A stretch of DNA of 64,000 nt from Actinoplanes sp. N902-109 (lineage in GTDB: Bacteria > Actinomycetota > Actinomycetes > Mycobacteriales > Micromonosporaceae), in assembly GCF_000389965.1 (NCBI RefSeq), contig NC_021191.1, positions 2,109,501-2,173,500 of the forward strand. Reading direction: 5' to 3'. The stretch's first letter is position 1. Each line of letters starts with the position of its first letter. A model generated the notes under the pieces. The model saw only the letters and a list, made by a program, of their open reading frames with translations. It was not told the origin of the DNA and did not search any database. Positions 16,980-25,658 of this stretch are shown here, piece by piece. The position numbers were made by a program, and so were the translations under genes.

Positions 16980-18938
16980 ATGGACACGACAGTCGCCGAC
17001 TCGTTGATCGGCACCACGATTGACGGGCGATACCGGATCACGGGCCGGGTCGCCCGGGGCGGCATGGCGACCGTGTACACCGCGGTCGACGACCGGCTGG
17101 AGCGCACCGTCGCGCTCAAGATCATCCACCCGTCGCAGGCGACGAACGTGCACTTCGTCGACCGGTTCACCGACGAGGCCAAGACGATCGCCCGGCTCAC
17201 CCACCCCAACGTGGTCGCGGTCTACGACCAGGGCCGCCACCAGGGCCTGCCCTATCTGGTGATGGAGTACGTGCAGGGCCGCACCCTGCGCGACCTGCTC
17301 ACCCAGCGCCGCCGGCTCAACCCGGTGGAGGCGCTGGCCATCCTGGAGCAGATGCTCGCCGCGATCGCCGCCGCGCACCGGGCCGGCCTGGTGCACCGCG
17401 ACGTCAAGCCGGAGAACGTGCTGGTCGCCGAGGCGCCCAGCGGCGGCACGGCCAACCTGGTGGACAGCGTGGTCAAGGTCGCCGACTTCGGGCTGGCCCG
17501 TGCGGTCGAGGCCAGCTCCCCCGACGACTCGGGGGAGCTGCTGGCCACGGTGGCCTACGTCGCGCCCGAGCTGGTCACCGACGGGCACGCCGACGCGCGC
17601 ACCGACGTCTACTCGGCCGGCATCGTGCTGTTCGAGATGCTGACCGGCCAGGTGCCGTACGACGGTGGCTCGCCGGTCGAGATCGCCTGGCAGCACGTGG
17701 ACAACGACGTGCCGAAACCGTCGAGCATCGTCAAGGGCCTGCCGACCGTGCTCGACGACCTGGTGGCCCGGGCCACCCGGCGCGACGCCGGGGCCCGGCC
17801 CACCGACGCCGGCGCGCTGCTGGCCGAGGTCCAGGTCGTCCGGGACGACCTCGGCTCGGCCAACGTGGAGACCGCACTGCTGCGCCAGGTGCCGGCCCGC
17901 CCGCCGGCCGCCGACGCCACCGCGCTGGTCCCGGCGATCACCTCGGTCATCCCCGCGGTGGGCAACGACCGGCCCACCTGGGCCCGGCTGCCCGACCAGG
18001 GCCCGCGTCGCTCGGCGCAGCGCTACGCGCCCGAGCCGCCGGCCCCGACCGGCCGGTTCGGCGACCGCCGCCGCATCCTGATGACCGCCGCGATCGCCGT
18101 CATGGTGCTGGTGGTCATCGGCACCACGTGGTGGGTCACGCTGGGCCGCTACACCGACGCCCCGCAGCTGGTCAACGCCACCCGCACGGTCGCCGAGCAG
18201 GAGGCCACCGCCCGCGGCTTCGAGGTGCGCTACGACGCCGGCCGCTACGACGAGACCGCCCCCAAGGACGTGGTGCTGGCCCAGGACCCGCCGGCCGACG
18301 AGCACATCGTCCGCGGCGGGGTGCTCACCCTGACGCTGTCGCTGGGCCCCGAGCGCTACCCGGTGCCGGACGTGGTGGGCCTGGAGAAGTCGGCCGCCAA
18401 GGGCGAGATCGAGGCCAACAAGCTGAAGTACAAGGAGGGCACGGGCAAGTACAGCGACACCGTCGACGAGGGCGTCGTGATCTCCAGCGACCCCAAGGCC
18501 GACGTGTCCCTCAAGCCCGGCGACACCGTCACGGTCGTGCTCAGCAAGGGCAAGGCGCCGATCAGCGTCCCCGACGTCAAGGGCAAGAACATCAACGACG
18601 CCCGCTCCCAGCTGCAAGGTCTCGGCCTGCAGGTCTTCGAGCAGTACAAGGACAGCAACGAGCCCGCCGACCAGGTCATCGGCCAGTCCCCCGACCCCGG
18701 CACCGGCGCCGAGAAGGACGACACGATCAAGCTCGAGGTGAGCAAGGGCCCACCGCAGGTCACCGTCCCCGACCTCAACAACCAGCCCTGCGACCAGGCC
18801 AGGCAGGCGATCGAGGCGCTCGGCCTGCGCGCCAACGTCCAGTCGTTCATCCCCGGCGTCGGCTCGGTCCACCAGCAGAACCCCGGGCCCAACACGCAGG
18901 TCCCGCCACAGTCGGAGGTCACGATCAATTGCTTCTGA
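16980..18938 (+). CDS. pknL: PASTA-domain Ser/Thr protein kinase (PknL-type)
   Basis: A 652-residue transmembrane Hanks-type kinase. In the kinase domain (about 17-280) the Gly loop is VARGGMATVY, with catalytic Lys K47, HRDVKPEN (D141) and DFG (169-171). The activation segment ends in APE. A juxtamembrane linker and one span (about 365-388) lead to four extracytoplasmic PASTA repeats (392-652). PASTA domains bind muropeptides or lipid II and couple cell-wall status to phosphorylation. M. tuberculosis PknL has no PASTA; this orthologue by position does. The -10 TACACT is 8 nt before ATG 16980. The stop overlaps the next gene. Confidence 0.93.
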   Translation: MDTTVADSLIGTTIDGRYRITGRVARGGMATVYTAVDDRLERTVALKIIHPSQATNVHFVDRFTDEAKTIARLTHPNVVAVYDQGRHQGLPYLVMEYVQGRTLRDLLTQRRRLNPVEALAILEQMLAAIAAAHRAGLVHRDVKPENVLVAEAPSGGTANLVDSVVKVADFGLARAVEASSPDDSGELLATVAYVAPELVTDGHADARTDVYSAGIVLFEMLTGQVPYDGGSPVEIAWQHVDNDVPKPSSIVKGLPTVLDDLVARATRRDAGARPTDAGALLAEVQVVRDDLGSANVETALLRQVPARPPAADATALVPAITSVIPAVGNDRPTWARLPDQGPRRSAQRYAPEPPAPTGRFGDRRRILMTAAIAVMVLVVIGTTWWVTLGRYTDAPQLVNATRTVAEQEATARGFEVRYDAGRYDETAPKDVVLAQDPPADEHIVRGGVLTLTLSLGPERYPVPDVVGLEKSAAKGEIEANKLKYKEGTGKYSDTVDEGVVISSDPKADVSLKPGDTVTVVLSKGKAPISVPDVKGKNINDARSQLQGLGLQVFEQYKDSNEPADQVIGQSPDPGTGAEKDDTIKLEVSKGPPQVTVPDLNNQPCDQARQAIEALGLRANVQSFIPGVGSVHQQNPGPNTQVPPQSEVTINCF

Positions 18939-19792
18939 GCCGCCCCATCGGATCGCACACCAGGACATCCGGCGGTCTGGCCAAGGCGGCCCTGCCCTAC
19001 GCCGATGCCGCAGGCTCAGAAGTGGTGCAGGTCTACGTCTCCAACTCCCGTGGCTGGGCCCTCCCGCCCGGTGACCCGAAACAGGACACCCTGTTCCGCG
19101 ACGGCTGCGGCGAACGTGGCCTTCCCGCGTACATCCATGCGTCGCTGCTGGTGAACCTGGGCTCGCCCACGGAGCTGACGGTGCAGCGCTCGGTCGAGAC
19201 GCTCGCCCACGCCCTGCGCCGCGGCCAGGCCATCGGAGCAACCGCAGTGGTCTACCACGCAGGCAGTTCGGTCGACCCGGCCCACGACGACAAGGCCCTG
19301 CACCAGCTGCGCGAGGCCCTGCTCCCGCTGCTCGACACCGCAGCGGCGGAAGGCCTGCCCAAGCTCCTCGTCGAACCCAGCGCGGGCGGCGGCCGCAGTC
19401 TGGCCTCGAAGGTCGAGGATCTGGGCCCCTACCTGGCGGCGGTCGAGGACCACCCGTGGCTGGGCGTCTGCTTCGACACCTGCCACGCCTGGGCGGCGGG
19501 CCACGACCTGGCCACCCCCGGCGGCATGACGGCAACCCTCGACACCCTGATCGCCACGGTCGGCGACCGCCTGCACCTCATCCACGCCAACGACTCCAAG
19601 GACGCCTGCGGCTCCACCCGCGACCGCCACGAGACCATCGGCGCGGGCCAGATCGGCGCGGCGGCCTTCGCGGAACTCCTGACCCACCCGGCCACCGCCG
19701 GCATCCCGGTCGTGGTCGAAACCCCGACCAAGGAACACGAGGGGCACGCGGCGGACATCGCGCTGCTCAAGGGTCTGCGCCCAGCGTCGTAG
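18929..19792 (+). CDS. nfo: Deoxyribonuclease IV (AP endonuclease, Nfo family)
   Basis: A 287-residue TIM-barrel AP endonuclease for base excision repair. Family blocks with metal-ligand residues are 'IGSHTRTSGGLAKA', 'VVYHAGSS', 'LLVEPSAGGG' and 'GVCFDTCHAWAAGHDL'. Further on are 'LHLIHANDSKDACGS', 'RHETIGAG' and 'VVVETPTKEHEGH'. TTG 18929 is chosen as the start. GGAGGT lies 9 nt before it, and it opens directly onto the 'RPIGSHTRTSGG' strand. It overlaps the last codons of pknL, so translation is coupled. Confidence 0.88.
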   Translation: MLLSRPIGSHTRTSGGLAKAALPYADAAGSEVVQVYVSNSRGWALPPGDPKQDTLFRDGCGERGLPAYIHASLLVNLGSPTELTVQRSVETLAHALRRGQAIGATAVVYHAGSSVDPAHDDKALHQLREALLPLLDTAAAEGLPKLLVEPSAGGGRSLASKVEDLGPYLAAVEDHPWLGVCFDTCHAWAAGHDLATPGGMTATLDTLIATVGDRLHLIHANDSKDACGSTRDRHETIGAGQIGAAAFAELLTHPATAGIPVVVETPTKEHEGHAADIALLKGLRPAS

Positions 19793-19897
19793 GAGCAGCC
19801 CGCGGGTCTCGTGGCCCGATGTCCCGGCGGGTCGGGGCCGGCCGAGACTTCCGGCATCATCGGCGCCTGGTCGCCCGCCTCGCCTAAAGTGAACTCC

Positions 19898-19960
19898 GTG
19901 CTTGATCAACTCCCCGGTCCCTGCGCCGGGCCCGACCCCGGGCTGGGCCTCCGGCGATGA
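19898..19960 (+). CDS. Short upstream ORF (20 codons) coupled to the VanZ-like gene
   Basis: GTG 19898 lies 7 nt after a -10 TAAAGT (19885-19890), the window's leaderless pattern. The frame runs 20 codons rich in Pro, Gly and Leu and stops at TGA 19958-19960. The ATG of the next gene overlaps that stop as ATGA. It could be a leader peptide driving the downstream gene by reinitiation. Protein function is unlikely. Confidence 0.45.
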   Translation: MLDQLPGPCAGPDPGLGLRR

Positions 19961-20460
19961 TCTCGACGTTCCTGGTCGAACACCGGTGGATCGCCCCCGT
20001 GGCCCTGTTGCTGGTGGTGCTCGTCGGGCCGTTGGCAGGCAGCTGGCTGGTCACCCGGACGAAAATCGCCTGGATGCTGACCGCGGCGTCGATGGTGCCG
20101 CTGGCGTTGCTCACCCTGGTGCCGCAGAATCGCGAACTCTTCGCCCGCTGTGCGGTGCGGTGGGAGCTTCCCACGCTGACCGGCCCCGAGTCGCTGGCGA
20201 ACATCCTGCTCTTCGTCGCGCCGGTGCTGCTGGCGGGCGTGGCCGCCCGCCGCCCGGTCCCGGCCGTGCTGGCCGGGAGCGGACTGTCGGTGCTGGTGGA
20301 GGCGGTGCAGGCCGCGGTGCCCGCGATCGGCCGCTCGTGTGACTCCGGCGACTGGATCACCAATACGATCGGCGCCGTCATCGGGGGAGCGCTGGCCTGG
20401 CTGTCACTGACCATAGCCGGGCGTCGGGCTGCCTCGATGTCAACGGCCGGTCACCGATAG
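19957..20460 (+). CDS. VanZ-like family membrane protein
   Basis: A 167-residue protein with about four to five hydrophobic spans. The VanZ-domain signature is 'ESLANILLFVAPVLL', then a conserved Glu in 'SVLVEAVQAAVPAIGRSCDSGDWITN' (short blocks VEAVQ and SCDSGDW), then 'TIGAVIGGALA'. The VanZ reference protein gives low-level teicoplanin resistance, but most family members have no assigned role. The start ATG is inside the ATGA overlap with the 20-codon leader ORF. It faces the SRPBCC gene across a palindromic terminator. Confidence 0.8.
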   Translation: MISTFLVEHRWIAPVALLLVVLVGPLAGSWLVTRTKIAWMLTAASMVPLALLTLVPQNRELFARCAVRWELPTLTGPESLANILLFVAPVLLAGVAARRPVPAVLAGSGLSVLVEAVQAAVPAIGRSCDSGDWITNTIGAVIGGALAWLSLTIAGRRAASMSTAGHR

Positions 20461-20494
20461 CCGTTCTTGCCGGTGCCCCGGTTTCTGTGCGGTG

Positions 20495-20510
20495 CCCCGG
20501 CGCGCCGGGG
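20495..20510. terminator. Palindromic terminator between convergent genes
   Basis: CCCCGGCGCGCCGGGG, a perfect 16-bp palindrome placed between the convergent VanZ-like and SRPBCC stops. No T-run. A CGGTGCCCCGG direct repeat also occurs 19 bp upstream of this position. Confidence 0.5.
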
Positions 20511-20511
20511 T

Positions 20512-21024
20512 CTACCGGCTGGCCGGGCTGGGGCCGTCCGGCAGCGCCTCCCTCGCCGCCGCCACGACGACCGGGTCGGTGCAGCCGCGCGCATAGGCCC
20601 TGATCCGCCGGTTGATGTCATGGCCGAGCAGCAGGCGGCCGATGCGCTCGGCCACCGGACGCAGGAGCGCAGGGCGGCAGCGGAAGCTGTACCGCCAGGT
20701 CGCGAGGGTGTGGCCGGGGTTTTCCTCGGCGGGGGTGAACCGCCATCCTCCGGCGAACATCTCGAAGAACCAGGGGCCCTCGACCATCTTCATGCCGACG
20801 TTGGTGGGTGGCGCGAACGACACGTACTGACTGATCATGGTCAGACCGTGGCGGGACTTGGTGAACGTCCGTACGCCCTTGCCGGGCCGGGTGACGCCGT
20901 CGAGCAACCGCTGTTCGCGGACGAAGGGATCCCACCGGTACCGCACCGGCGCGGTGAGCTGAGACACCGCGAACGCCACATCCGGCGGGACCGGCACCAC
21001 AACCGCGGCTTCAACGACTGGCAT
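20512..21024 (-). CDS. SRPBCC (START-like) family protein
   Basis: A 170-residue protein of the polyketide-cyclase/START-like fold. It has an N-terminal β-strand 'EAAVVVPVPPDVAFAVSQ', mid-strands 'VGMKMVEGPWFFEMFAGGWRF', and a long C-terminal helix rich in Arg ('LRPVAERIGRLLLGHDINRRI'). This is typical of polyketide cyclase/dehydrase and lipid-transport annotations. The ligand is unknown. ATG 21024 begins the fold; upstream in-frame codons lack character. Confidence 0.75.
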   Translation of the reverse strand: MPVVEAAVVVPVPPDVAFAVSQLTAPVRYRWDPFVREQRLLDGVTRPGKGVRTFTKSRHGLTMISQYVSFAPPTNVGMKMVEGPWFFEMFAGGWRFTPAEENPGHTLATWRYSFRCRPALLRPVAERIGRLLLGHDINRRIRAYARGCTDPVVVAAAREALPDGPSPASR

Positions 21025-21205
21025 GCGTCCATGATCCACCGCGCGCCCCTCCCGCGCATCCACAGAACAGCCGCTCCGCGACATGTCCGTAAGGATGGAT
21101 AACTGCTGCTGCCGTTCTTGGCGCCCTGGTACGTCCGCTGTCAGCAGATATCCGCAGAGCAGAAGTACCTTTTCAGCATCGGCGGGATTCCCCTAGCGTT
21201 GCGGC

Positions 21206-21919
21206 ATGCAGGTCATCGAATTGCTTCCCCGGCTGTACATGTTCGATTTCCCGATCGGGCACGCATATCTGTGGGAGAGTTCCGACGGACTTACCCTCAT
21301 CGATACAAGCTTGCCCGGATCCGCTCCGTACATAGCCGAAGCGATCGAGGGTCTGGGCCATCGCCGATCCGACCTCAGGCGCCTGCTCCTGACGCACTTC
21401 CATCAGGATCACGTCGGTTCGGCGACCGACATCGCCGCCTGGTCCGACACGGTCGTGTACGCCCACCAGGCTGACGCTCCGGTGATCCGAGGGGAGGCTC
21501 CTGGACCGGCGCCTGAGCTGGCCGACTGGGAACGGTCATTGTTCGACCAGGTGCAATCGCGAATCCCGTCCGACCGGCCGGCGCCCGTACGTGTGGACCA
21601 GGAACTCGAAGACGGCGACCTGGTCGATCTGGGCGGCGGTGGGCAAGCCGTGACCCTGGCCGTGCCGGGGCACACTCCGGGCAGCGTCGCCTTCTATCTC
21701 CCCGAGCCTCGTGTGTTGTTCACCGGAGACACCATCGCACGAGGTCCGGACGGCAAAGTAATCCTCGGTGTGTTCAATGTCGAGCCCAGGCAGGCCGTCA
21801 CCTCGTTCAAGCGCCAATCCCAGCTCGACATCGAGATCGCTTGTTTCGGTCACGGCCAACCTCTCACCGAGAATACTTCAGCTCAGCTCAGGAAAGCTGC
21901 GAGCCTTCTGCCGGGGTGA
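21206..21919 (+). CDS. MBL-fold metallo-hydrolase
   Basis: A 237-residue metallo-β-lactamase-fold hydrolase. The signature is THFHQDHVG (HxHxDH), with 'VPGHTPGS' and 'FTGDTIA' supplying further metal ligands and 'CFGHGQPL' the last His. It has the glyoxalase-II-like or quorum-lactonase layout; the substrate is unknown. The start is ATG 21206, with TAGCGT (21194-21199) 6 nt upstream, leaderless. The codon use is slightly less GC-rich than its neighbours'. It is followed by 1.2 kb without a supported gene. Confidence 0.85.
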   Translation: MQVIELLPRLYMFDFPIGHAYLWESSDGLTLIDTSLPGSAPYIAEAIEGLGHRRSDLRRLLLTHFHQDHVGSATDIAAWSDTVVYAHQADAPVIRGEAPGPAPELADWERSLFDQVQSRIPSDRPAPVRVDQELEDGDLVDLGGGGQAVTLAVPGHTPGSVAFYLPEPRVLFTGDTIARGPDGKVILGVFNVEPRQAVTSFKRQSQLDIEIACFGHGQPLTENTSAQLRKAASLLPG

Positions 21920-22359
21920 TTTCCCGATCTCGGCGCGCAGGTGGGGGCATTGGCGGAATAGGCCATTCGGCATCCTGGCCCATCGCGACGCCCTGGTCGG
22001 TCGACGACACGGTGATCCGTTGGTCGCACAGTGCGGCACTGCGGGACGTGAACGAGCACGACATAACGAGGACTGCGCTTGAACAGGGTCCGATGGCCGT
22101 CCGGTTGGGGCGCTCATGACCAGGCCAGGTATGTCGCGGTCGTCCGTGGGCAGGGCTGGCTGGGAAACGCGCGTCGCGGCTGGGGAATGGTGGAGCTGAT
22201 CGGGCGCGGCGGGGCTGCGTTGCTCGGGAAACGGGGGAGCAGGCTCTGTGACTTGTTGGAAGCGGGGGCGCGGGCTCTGTCGCTTGTCGGGAGACGCGGG
22301 AGCGAGTTGTGCTGAGTTTTGGAGACGCCGCAGCCGCAGCGGCGTGGGCGGCAGAGCGC
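21920..22359. other. Gene-free stretch before the minisatellites
   Basis: No reading frame here has protein-family character or a convincing start. A frame continuing to about 22119 reads plausibly for a few dozen residues but has no recognisable domain. A decayed gene is possible. Large minus-strand frames are created by the repeats to the right. Confidence 0.4.
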
Positions 22360-22530
22360 GTGAAGCGTGGCGTGGGTGGCAGGAGTGGGTGAAGCGTGGC
22401 GTGGTTGGCAGGAGTGGGTGAAGCGTGGCGTGGGTGGCAGGAGTGGGTGAAGCGTGGCGTGGGTGGCAGGAGTGGGTGAAGCGCGGCGTGGTTGGCAGGA
22501 GTGGGTGAAGCGCGGCGTGGGTGGCAGTGG
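22360..22530. repeat. 29-bp tandem repeat, about 6 copies
   Basis: The unit starts GTGAAGCGTGGCGTGGGTGG and ends caggagtgg (29 bp). Copies begin at 22360, 22389, 22418, 22447, 22476 and 22505, the last diverging after about 25 bp. Variants change GTGGG to GTGGT and CGTGG to CGCGG. There are no spacers, so it is not CRISPR. 29 is not a multiple of 3, so it is not coding. Confidence 0.9.
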
Positions 22531-22647
22531 ATGAGCGCGGTGGGTCGGAGCGCGGGAGCGGGTTCGCCGCAAGCTGCGGGGGATGGGGAGCCCAGCGCGG
22601 CGTGCGTGGTAGCAGCGGGCCTCCGTCTCCCGCACGAACCCTTCGGC

Positions 22648-23105
22648 AACGCGGGCACGCCAGCAAATCAAGCAACGCGGGCACGCAGGCAATGCAGGCA
22701 CGCAGGCAATGCAGGCACGTGGGCAACGCGGGCACGCAGGCAACGCGGGCACGCGGGTAATGCAGGCACGTGGGCAACGCGGGCACGCAGGCACGCAGGC
22801 AACGCGGGCACGCGGGTAATGCGGGCACGTGGGCAATGCAGGCACGCGGTTAATGCAGGCACGCGGGCGGCGCGGGCACGTGGGCACGTGGGCGGCGCGG
22901 GCACGTGGGCAACGTGGGCACGTGGGCGGTGCGGGCACGCAGGCAACGTGGGCACGTGGGCGGTGCGGGCACGCAGGCAACGTGGGCACGTGGGCGGTGC
23001 GGGCACGCAGGCAACGTGGGCACGTGGGCAACGTGGGCACGTGAGCGGCGCGGGCACGCAGGCAATTTAGGCACGCGGGCGGCGCGGGGATCGCGGGCGG
23101 CGCGG
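22648..23105. repeat. 17-bp minisatellite, about 25 copies
   Basis: A contiguous array of a 17-bp unit, consensus RRYGYRGGCACGYRGGC, with two truncated 8-bp units. The right half shows a 34-bp higher-order unit (ggtgcgggcacgcaggc then aacgtgggcacgtgggc) repeated about three times. The array opens long apparent frames on both strands, all periodic, so no protein is claimed. It ends about 30 bp from the crtD stop. Confidence 0.9.
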
Positions 23106-23133
23106 GAATTACGGATGTCCGACGAGGCGTGGG

Positions 23134-24567
23134 TCAGGCGGGGCCGAGGGATTCGGCGACTATCTTGGCGGAGAGGGTGACCATGGGGAGGCCGCCGCCG
23201 GGGTGGGCTGAGCCGCCCACCAGGTGGAGGCCGTCGACCGGGCCGCGGTTGGCCGGGCGGAGCAGCCCTCCCGCCGTACCGTAGATGGCGCCGCCGGGGG
23301 ACGCGGTGGCCGCAGCCAGGTCGGCGGGCGTGCGGGTTTCCCGGAAGCGGAGGCGGTCGCGCACGTCGAGGCCGCGGGTGGCCAGTGTTTCCAGCAGGTG
23401 GTCGGCGTAGGCGGTGGCCAGGCCGGGGCGTTCCCAGTTGACCGCGCTCGCTGCGGTGCCGTGCCGGGGTGCGTTGACCAGCACGAACCAGGCTTCGGCG
23501 CCGGTAGGGTGGACGGCGGGGTCGGTGGCTCGGGTGATGAAGATGGTGGGGTGGGAGGCCGGGCGGGCGCGGGAGCCGTGGCCGAAGACGGCGTTGAACT
23601 CGGCGTTGTAGTTGCGGGGGAAGTAGACCGTGTGGTGGGCGAGCGACGGGGTGTGGCCGTTGACGCCGAGGAGCATGACGAAGCCGGCCAGGCTGCGGTC
23701 GGACAGCTGGGCCAGGCGGGTGGGGGTGGGCAGCAGGTCGCGGTACAGCGTCACGGCGTCCACATCGGAGACGACCACGTCGGCCGGGACGTGGGTGCCG
23801 GTCGCCAGCCGCACGCCGGTCACCCGGCCCGCCGTTGTGGTGATCGCTGCGACCGGTGAGTTCAGGTGGATCCGCACGCCCAGCTCGGCGCACCGAGCCT
23901 GCAGGGCGTCTGCGATCAGGCGCAGGCCGCCGGGCAGGTACCAGCCGCCGAAGGCGAGTTCCGCGTACGGCACCGCGGCCAGCGCCGCCGGGGCCCGGCG
24001 GGGGTCGGCGCCGGTGTACGTCGCGTAGCGGTCGAGCAGCATGCGCAGCCGCCAGTCGCGCAGGTACTGCCGGCCCAGCGAGCGCAGGGAGCGGCCCGGG
24101 GCGATGGCCAGCAGGTCGCCGATGCGCCAGGACAGCCGGGCGAGGGTGGCCGTGGAGACCTCGCGTTGCAGGACCGATTCCCATGAGGCGTGCCAGATGC
24201 GTTCGGCCCGGCGCCAGAAGCGGGACCAGTCGGCGGCTGCGGCGGCTCCGAAGGCGTCGGCGATGCGGGCGCGGAAGATGGCGGGGTCCGGCGACGAGTC
24301 GAGGACCGAGCCGTCCGGGAAGACGTGCCGCACCACCGGGTCGAGCGGTTGCAGGTCGAGGTGGAGGCCGAGGTCGGCGAAGACCTGCGGGAGGGTCAGC
24401 AGGCTGGGACCGGTGTCGAAGACGAAGCCGTCGCGTTCGTAGCGGCCGAGTTTGCCGCCCAGCTCGGGGGCCTGCTCGTGCACGGTCACCGTATGACCGG
24501 CCCGGGCCAGGCGCACCGCCGCGGCGAGGCCGCCGACGCCCGCGCCGATCACCACGATCGCACTCAT
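23134..24567 (-). CDS. CrtI-family carotenoid desaturase (CrtD-like)
   Basis: A 477-residue flavoprotein. FAD-binding 'VVIGAGVGGLAAAVRLA' at the N-terminus is followed by 'HEQAPELGGKLGRYERDGF..DTGPSLLTLP'. The C-terminal family motif is 'GLHLVGGSAHPGGGLPMV'. Of the CrtI/CrtD/CrtO group, the cluster with cruF and a glycosyltransferase favours CrtD (C-3',4' desaturation of a hydroxylated ψ end). Phytoene desaturase cannot be excluded. ATG 24567 overlaps the glycosyltransferase stop (ATGA). It is the last gene of a five-gene coupled operon. Confidence 0.85.
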   Translation of the reverse strand: MSAIVVIGAGVGGLAAAVRLARAGHTVTVHEQAPELGGKLGRYERDGFVFDTGPSLLTLPQVFADLGLHLDLQPLDPVVRHVFPDGSVLDSSPDPAIFRARIADAFGAAAAADWSRFWRRAERIWHASWESVLQREVSTATLARLSWRIGDLLAIAPGRSLRSLGRQYLRDWRLRMLLDRYATYTGADPRRAPAALAAVPYAELAFGGWYLPGGLRLIADALQARCAELGVRIHLNSPVAAITTTAGRVTGVRLATGTHVPADVVVSDVDAVTLYRDLLPTPTRLAQLSDRSLAGFVMLLGVNGHTPSLAHHTVYFPRNYNAEFNAVFGHGSRARPASHPTIFITRATDPAVHPTGAEAWFVLVNAPRHGTAASAVNWERPGLATAYADHLLETLATRGLDVRDRLRFRETRTPADLAAATASPGGAIYGTAGGLLRPANRGPVDGLHLVGGSAHPGGGLPMVTLSAKIVAESLGPA

Positions 24568-25658
24568 ACCGCTCGTCCTCGCCAGGTCAGGGCTCCCCGG
24601 CGGCGCAGCGCGAACGAACGCGCCACCAGCCAGCCGAACAGCACGACGGAGATCGGCTGCGCCAGCGGGTCGGGCCAGGTCCGGCCGCCGGTCGCGGCCG
24701 CGGAGATCATTCTTCCGGCCACCCCCATCGCGTACGCGACCAGGGCCCCCGCCGCCGCACTCCAGCTCGCCGCAGCGGCAAGGACCACCACGGCGAGCGG
24801 CGGAAGCGCGTACAGGAGCAGGAGCAGGACCACGACGGTGGCCGCACCGGCCGGGGAACCGAGCGACGCCCACAGCGACTTGCTGTAGCCGTCGGCCAGC
24901 TCCCGCCACGTGGCGTACATGTGGCAGGTGGCCAGCCGGGACCCGTCGGCCAGCGCGATCCGGCCGCCGGAGCGTTTGACCGCGCGGGCCAGCCCGATGT
25001 CTTCGAGCACGTCCGCGCGCACGGCCTCGTGCCCGCCGGCGGCGAGGTAGCCGGCCCGGTCGACGACCAGCCATTGCCCGCCCGCGGCGGCCAGCGACGG
25101 GCGCGGCGAGCGTTCCATGACGCGCACCGGCAGGAACGTCAGCCAGGACCACTGCAGCAACGGCTGCACGAGCCGGCCGGCCCCGGCGATCCTCGGGTAC
25201 GGCGACAGCAGCGTGACCCCCGCCGAGCGCAGCGCGGCCACCCCGCCGGCCACGGCGTCGTCGGCCAGCACCACGTCCGCGTCGATGAGGACCAGCACGT
25301 CGGCGTCGGCTGCCGCGGCTGCCAGCTGGTGACAGGCGTGCGGTTTGCCCAGCCAGCCCGGCGGCAGCGGGGCGCCGGTCAGCAGATGGACCTTGTCGCC
25401 GGCCTGGTGCCGGACGACCTCGGCGGTGTGGTCGGTGGAACCGTCGTCCAGGACGTAGATCTCCAGGTGGGGCACGCCGCGCTGGCTGAGCAGCGACTGC
25501 AGGCAGGGGGTGACCCGGTCTGCTTCGTTACGCAGCGGCAGCAGCACGGCGACGCGCTCGGTCACCACGGCATCGCGCGGCGGCCGGCGCAGCAGCATGG
25601 CGTTGATCAGGGTGTGCCCGGTGAGCGCCGCCAGGGGCAGCAGCAGGAGCCAGCTCAT
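24564..25658 (-). CDS. Family 2 glycosyltransferase, carotenoid (CruC/CruG-like)
   Basis: A 364-residue membrane-bound GT-A enzyme. An N-terminal span is followed by 'VAVLLPLRNEADRV', 'VLDDGSTDHT' and 'LVLIDADVVL' (DxD region). The acceptor-side motifs are 'RADVLEDIGLARAVKRSGG' and 'QPLLQW', and two or three C-terminal spans follow. In cyanobacterial and actinobacterial carotenoid clusters the partner of CruF is such a glycosyltransferase, which adds a hexose to the hydroxylated end. The start and stop are both ATGA overlaps with neighbours. Confidence 0.82.
   Translation of the reverse strand: MSWLLLLPLAALTGHTLINAMLLRRPPRDAVVTERVAVLLPLRNEADRVTPCLQSLLSQRGVPHLEIYVLDDGSTDHTAEVVRHQAGDKVHLLTGAPLPPGWLGKPHACHQLAAAAADADVLVLIDADVVLADDAVAGGVAALRSAGVTLLSPYPRIAGAGRLVQPLLQWSWLTFLPVRVMERSPRPSLAAAGGQWLVVDRAGYLAAGGHEAVRADVLEDIGLARAVKRSGGRIALADGSRLATCHMYATWRELADGYSKSLWASLGSPAGAATVVVLLLLLYALPPLAVVVLAAAASWSAAAGALVAYAMGVAGRMISAAATGGRTWPDPLAQPISVVLFGWLVARSFALRRRGALTWRGRAV

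Noticed and set aside
21878..23057. Long Cys/Pro/Arg-rich proteins on the minus strand and Gly/Thr-rich ones on the plus strand
   Set aside because: They are periodic read-throughs of the 29-bp and 17-bp repeats in several frames, with no start signal or family.
22360..23105. Possible CRISPR array
   Set aside because: The 29-bp and 17-bp units are contiguous with no unique spacers, and no cas gene is nearby.
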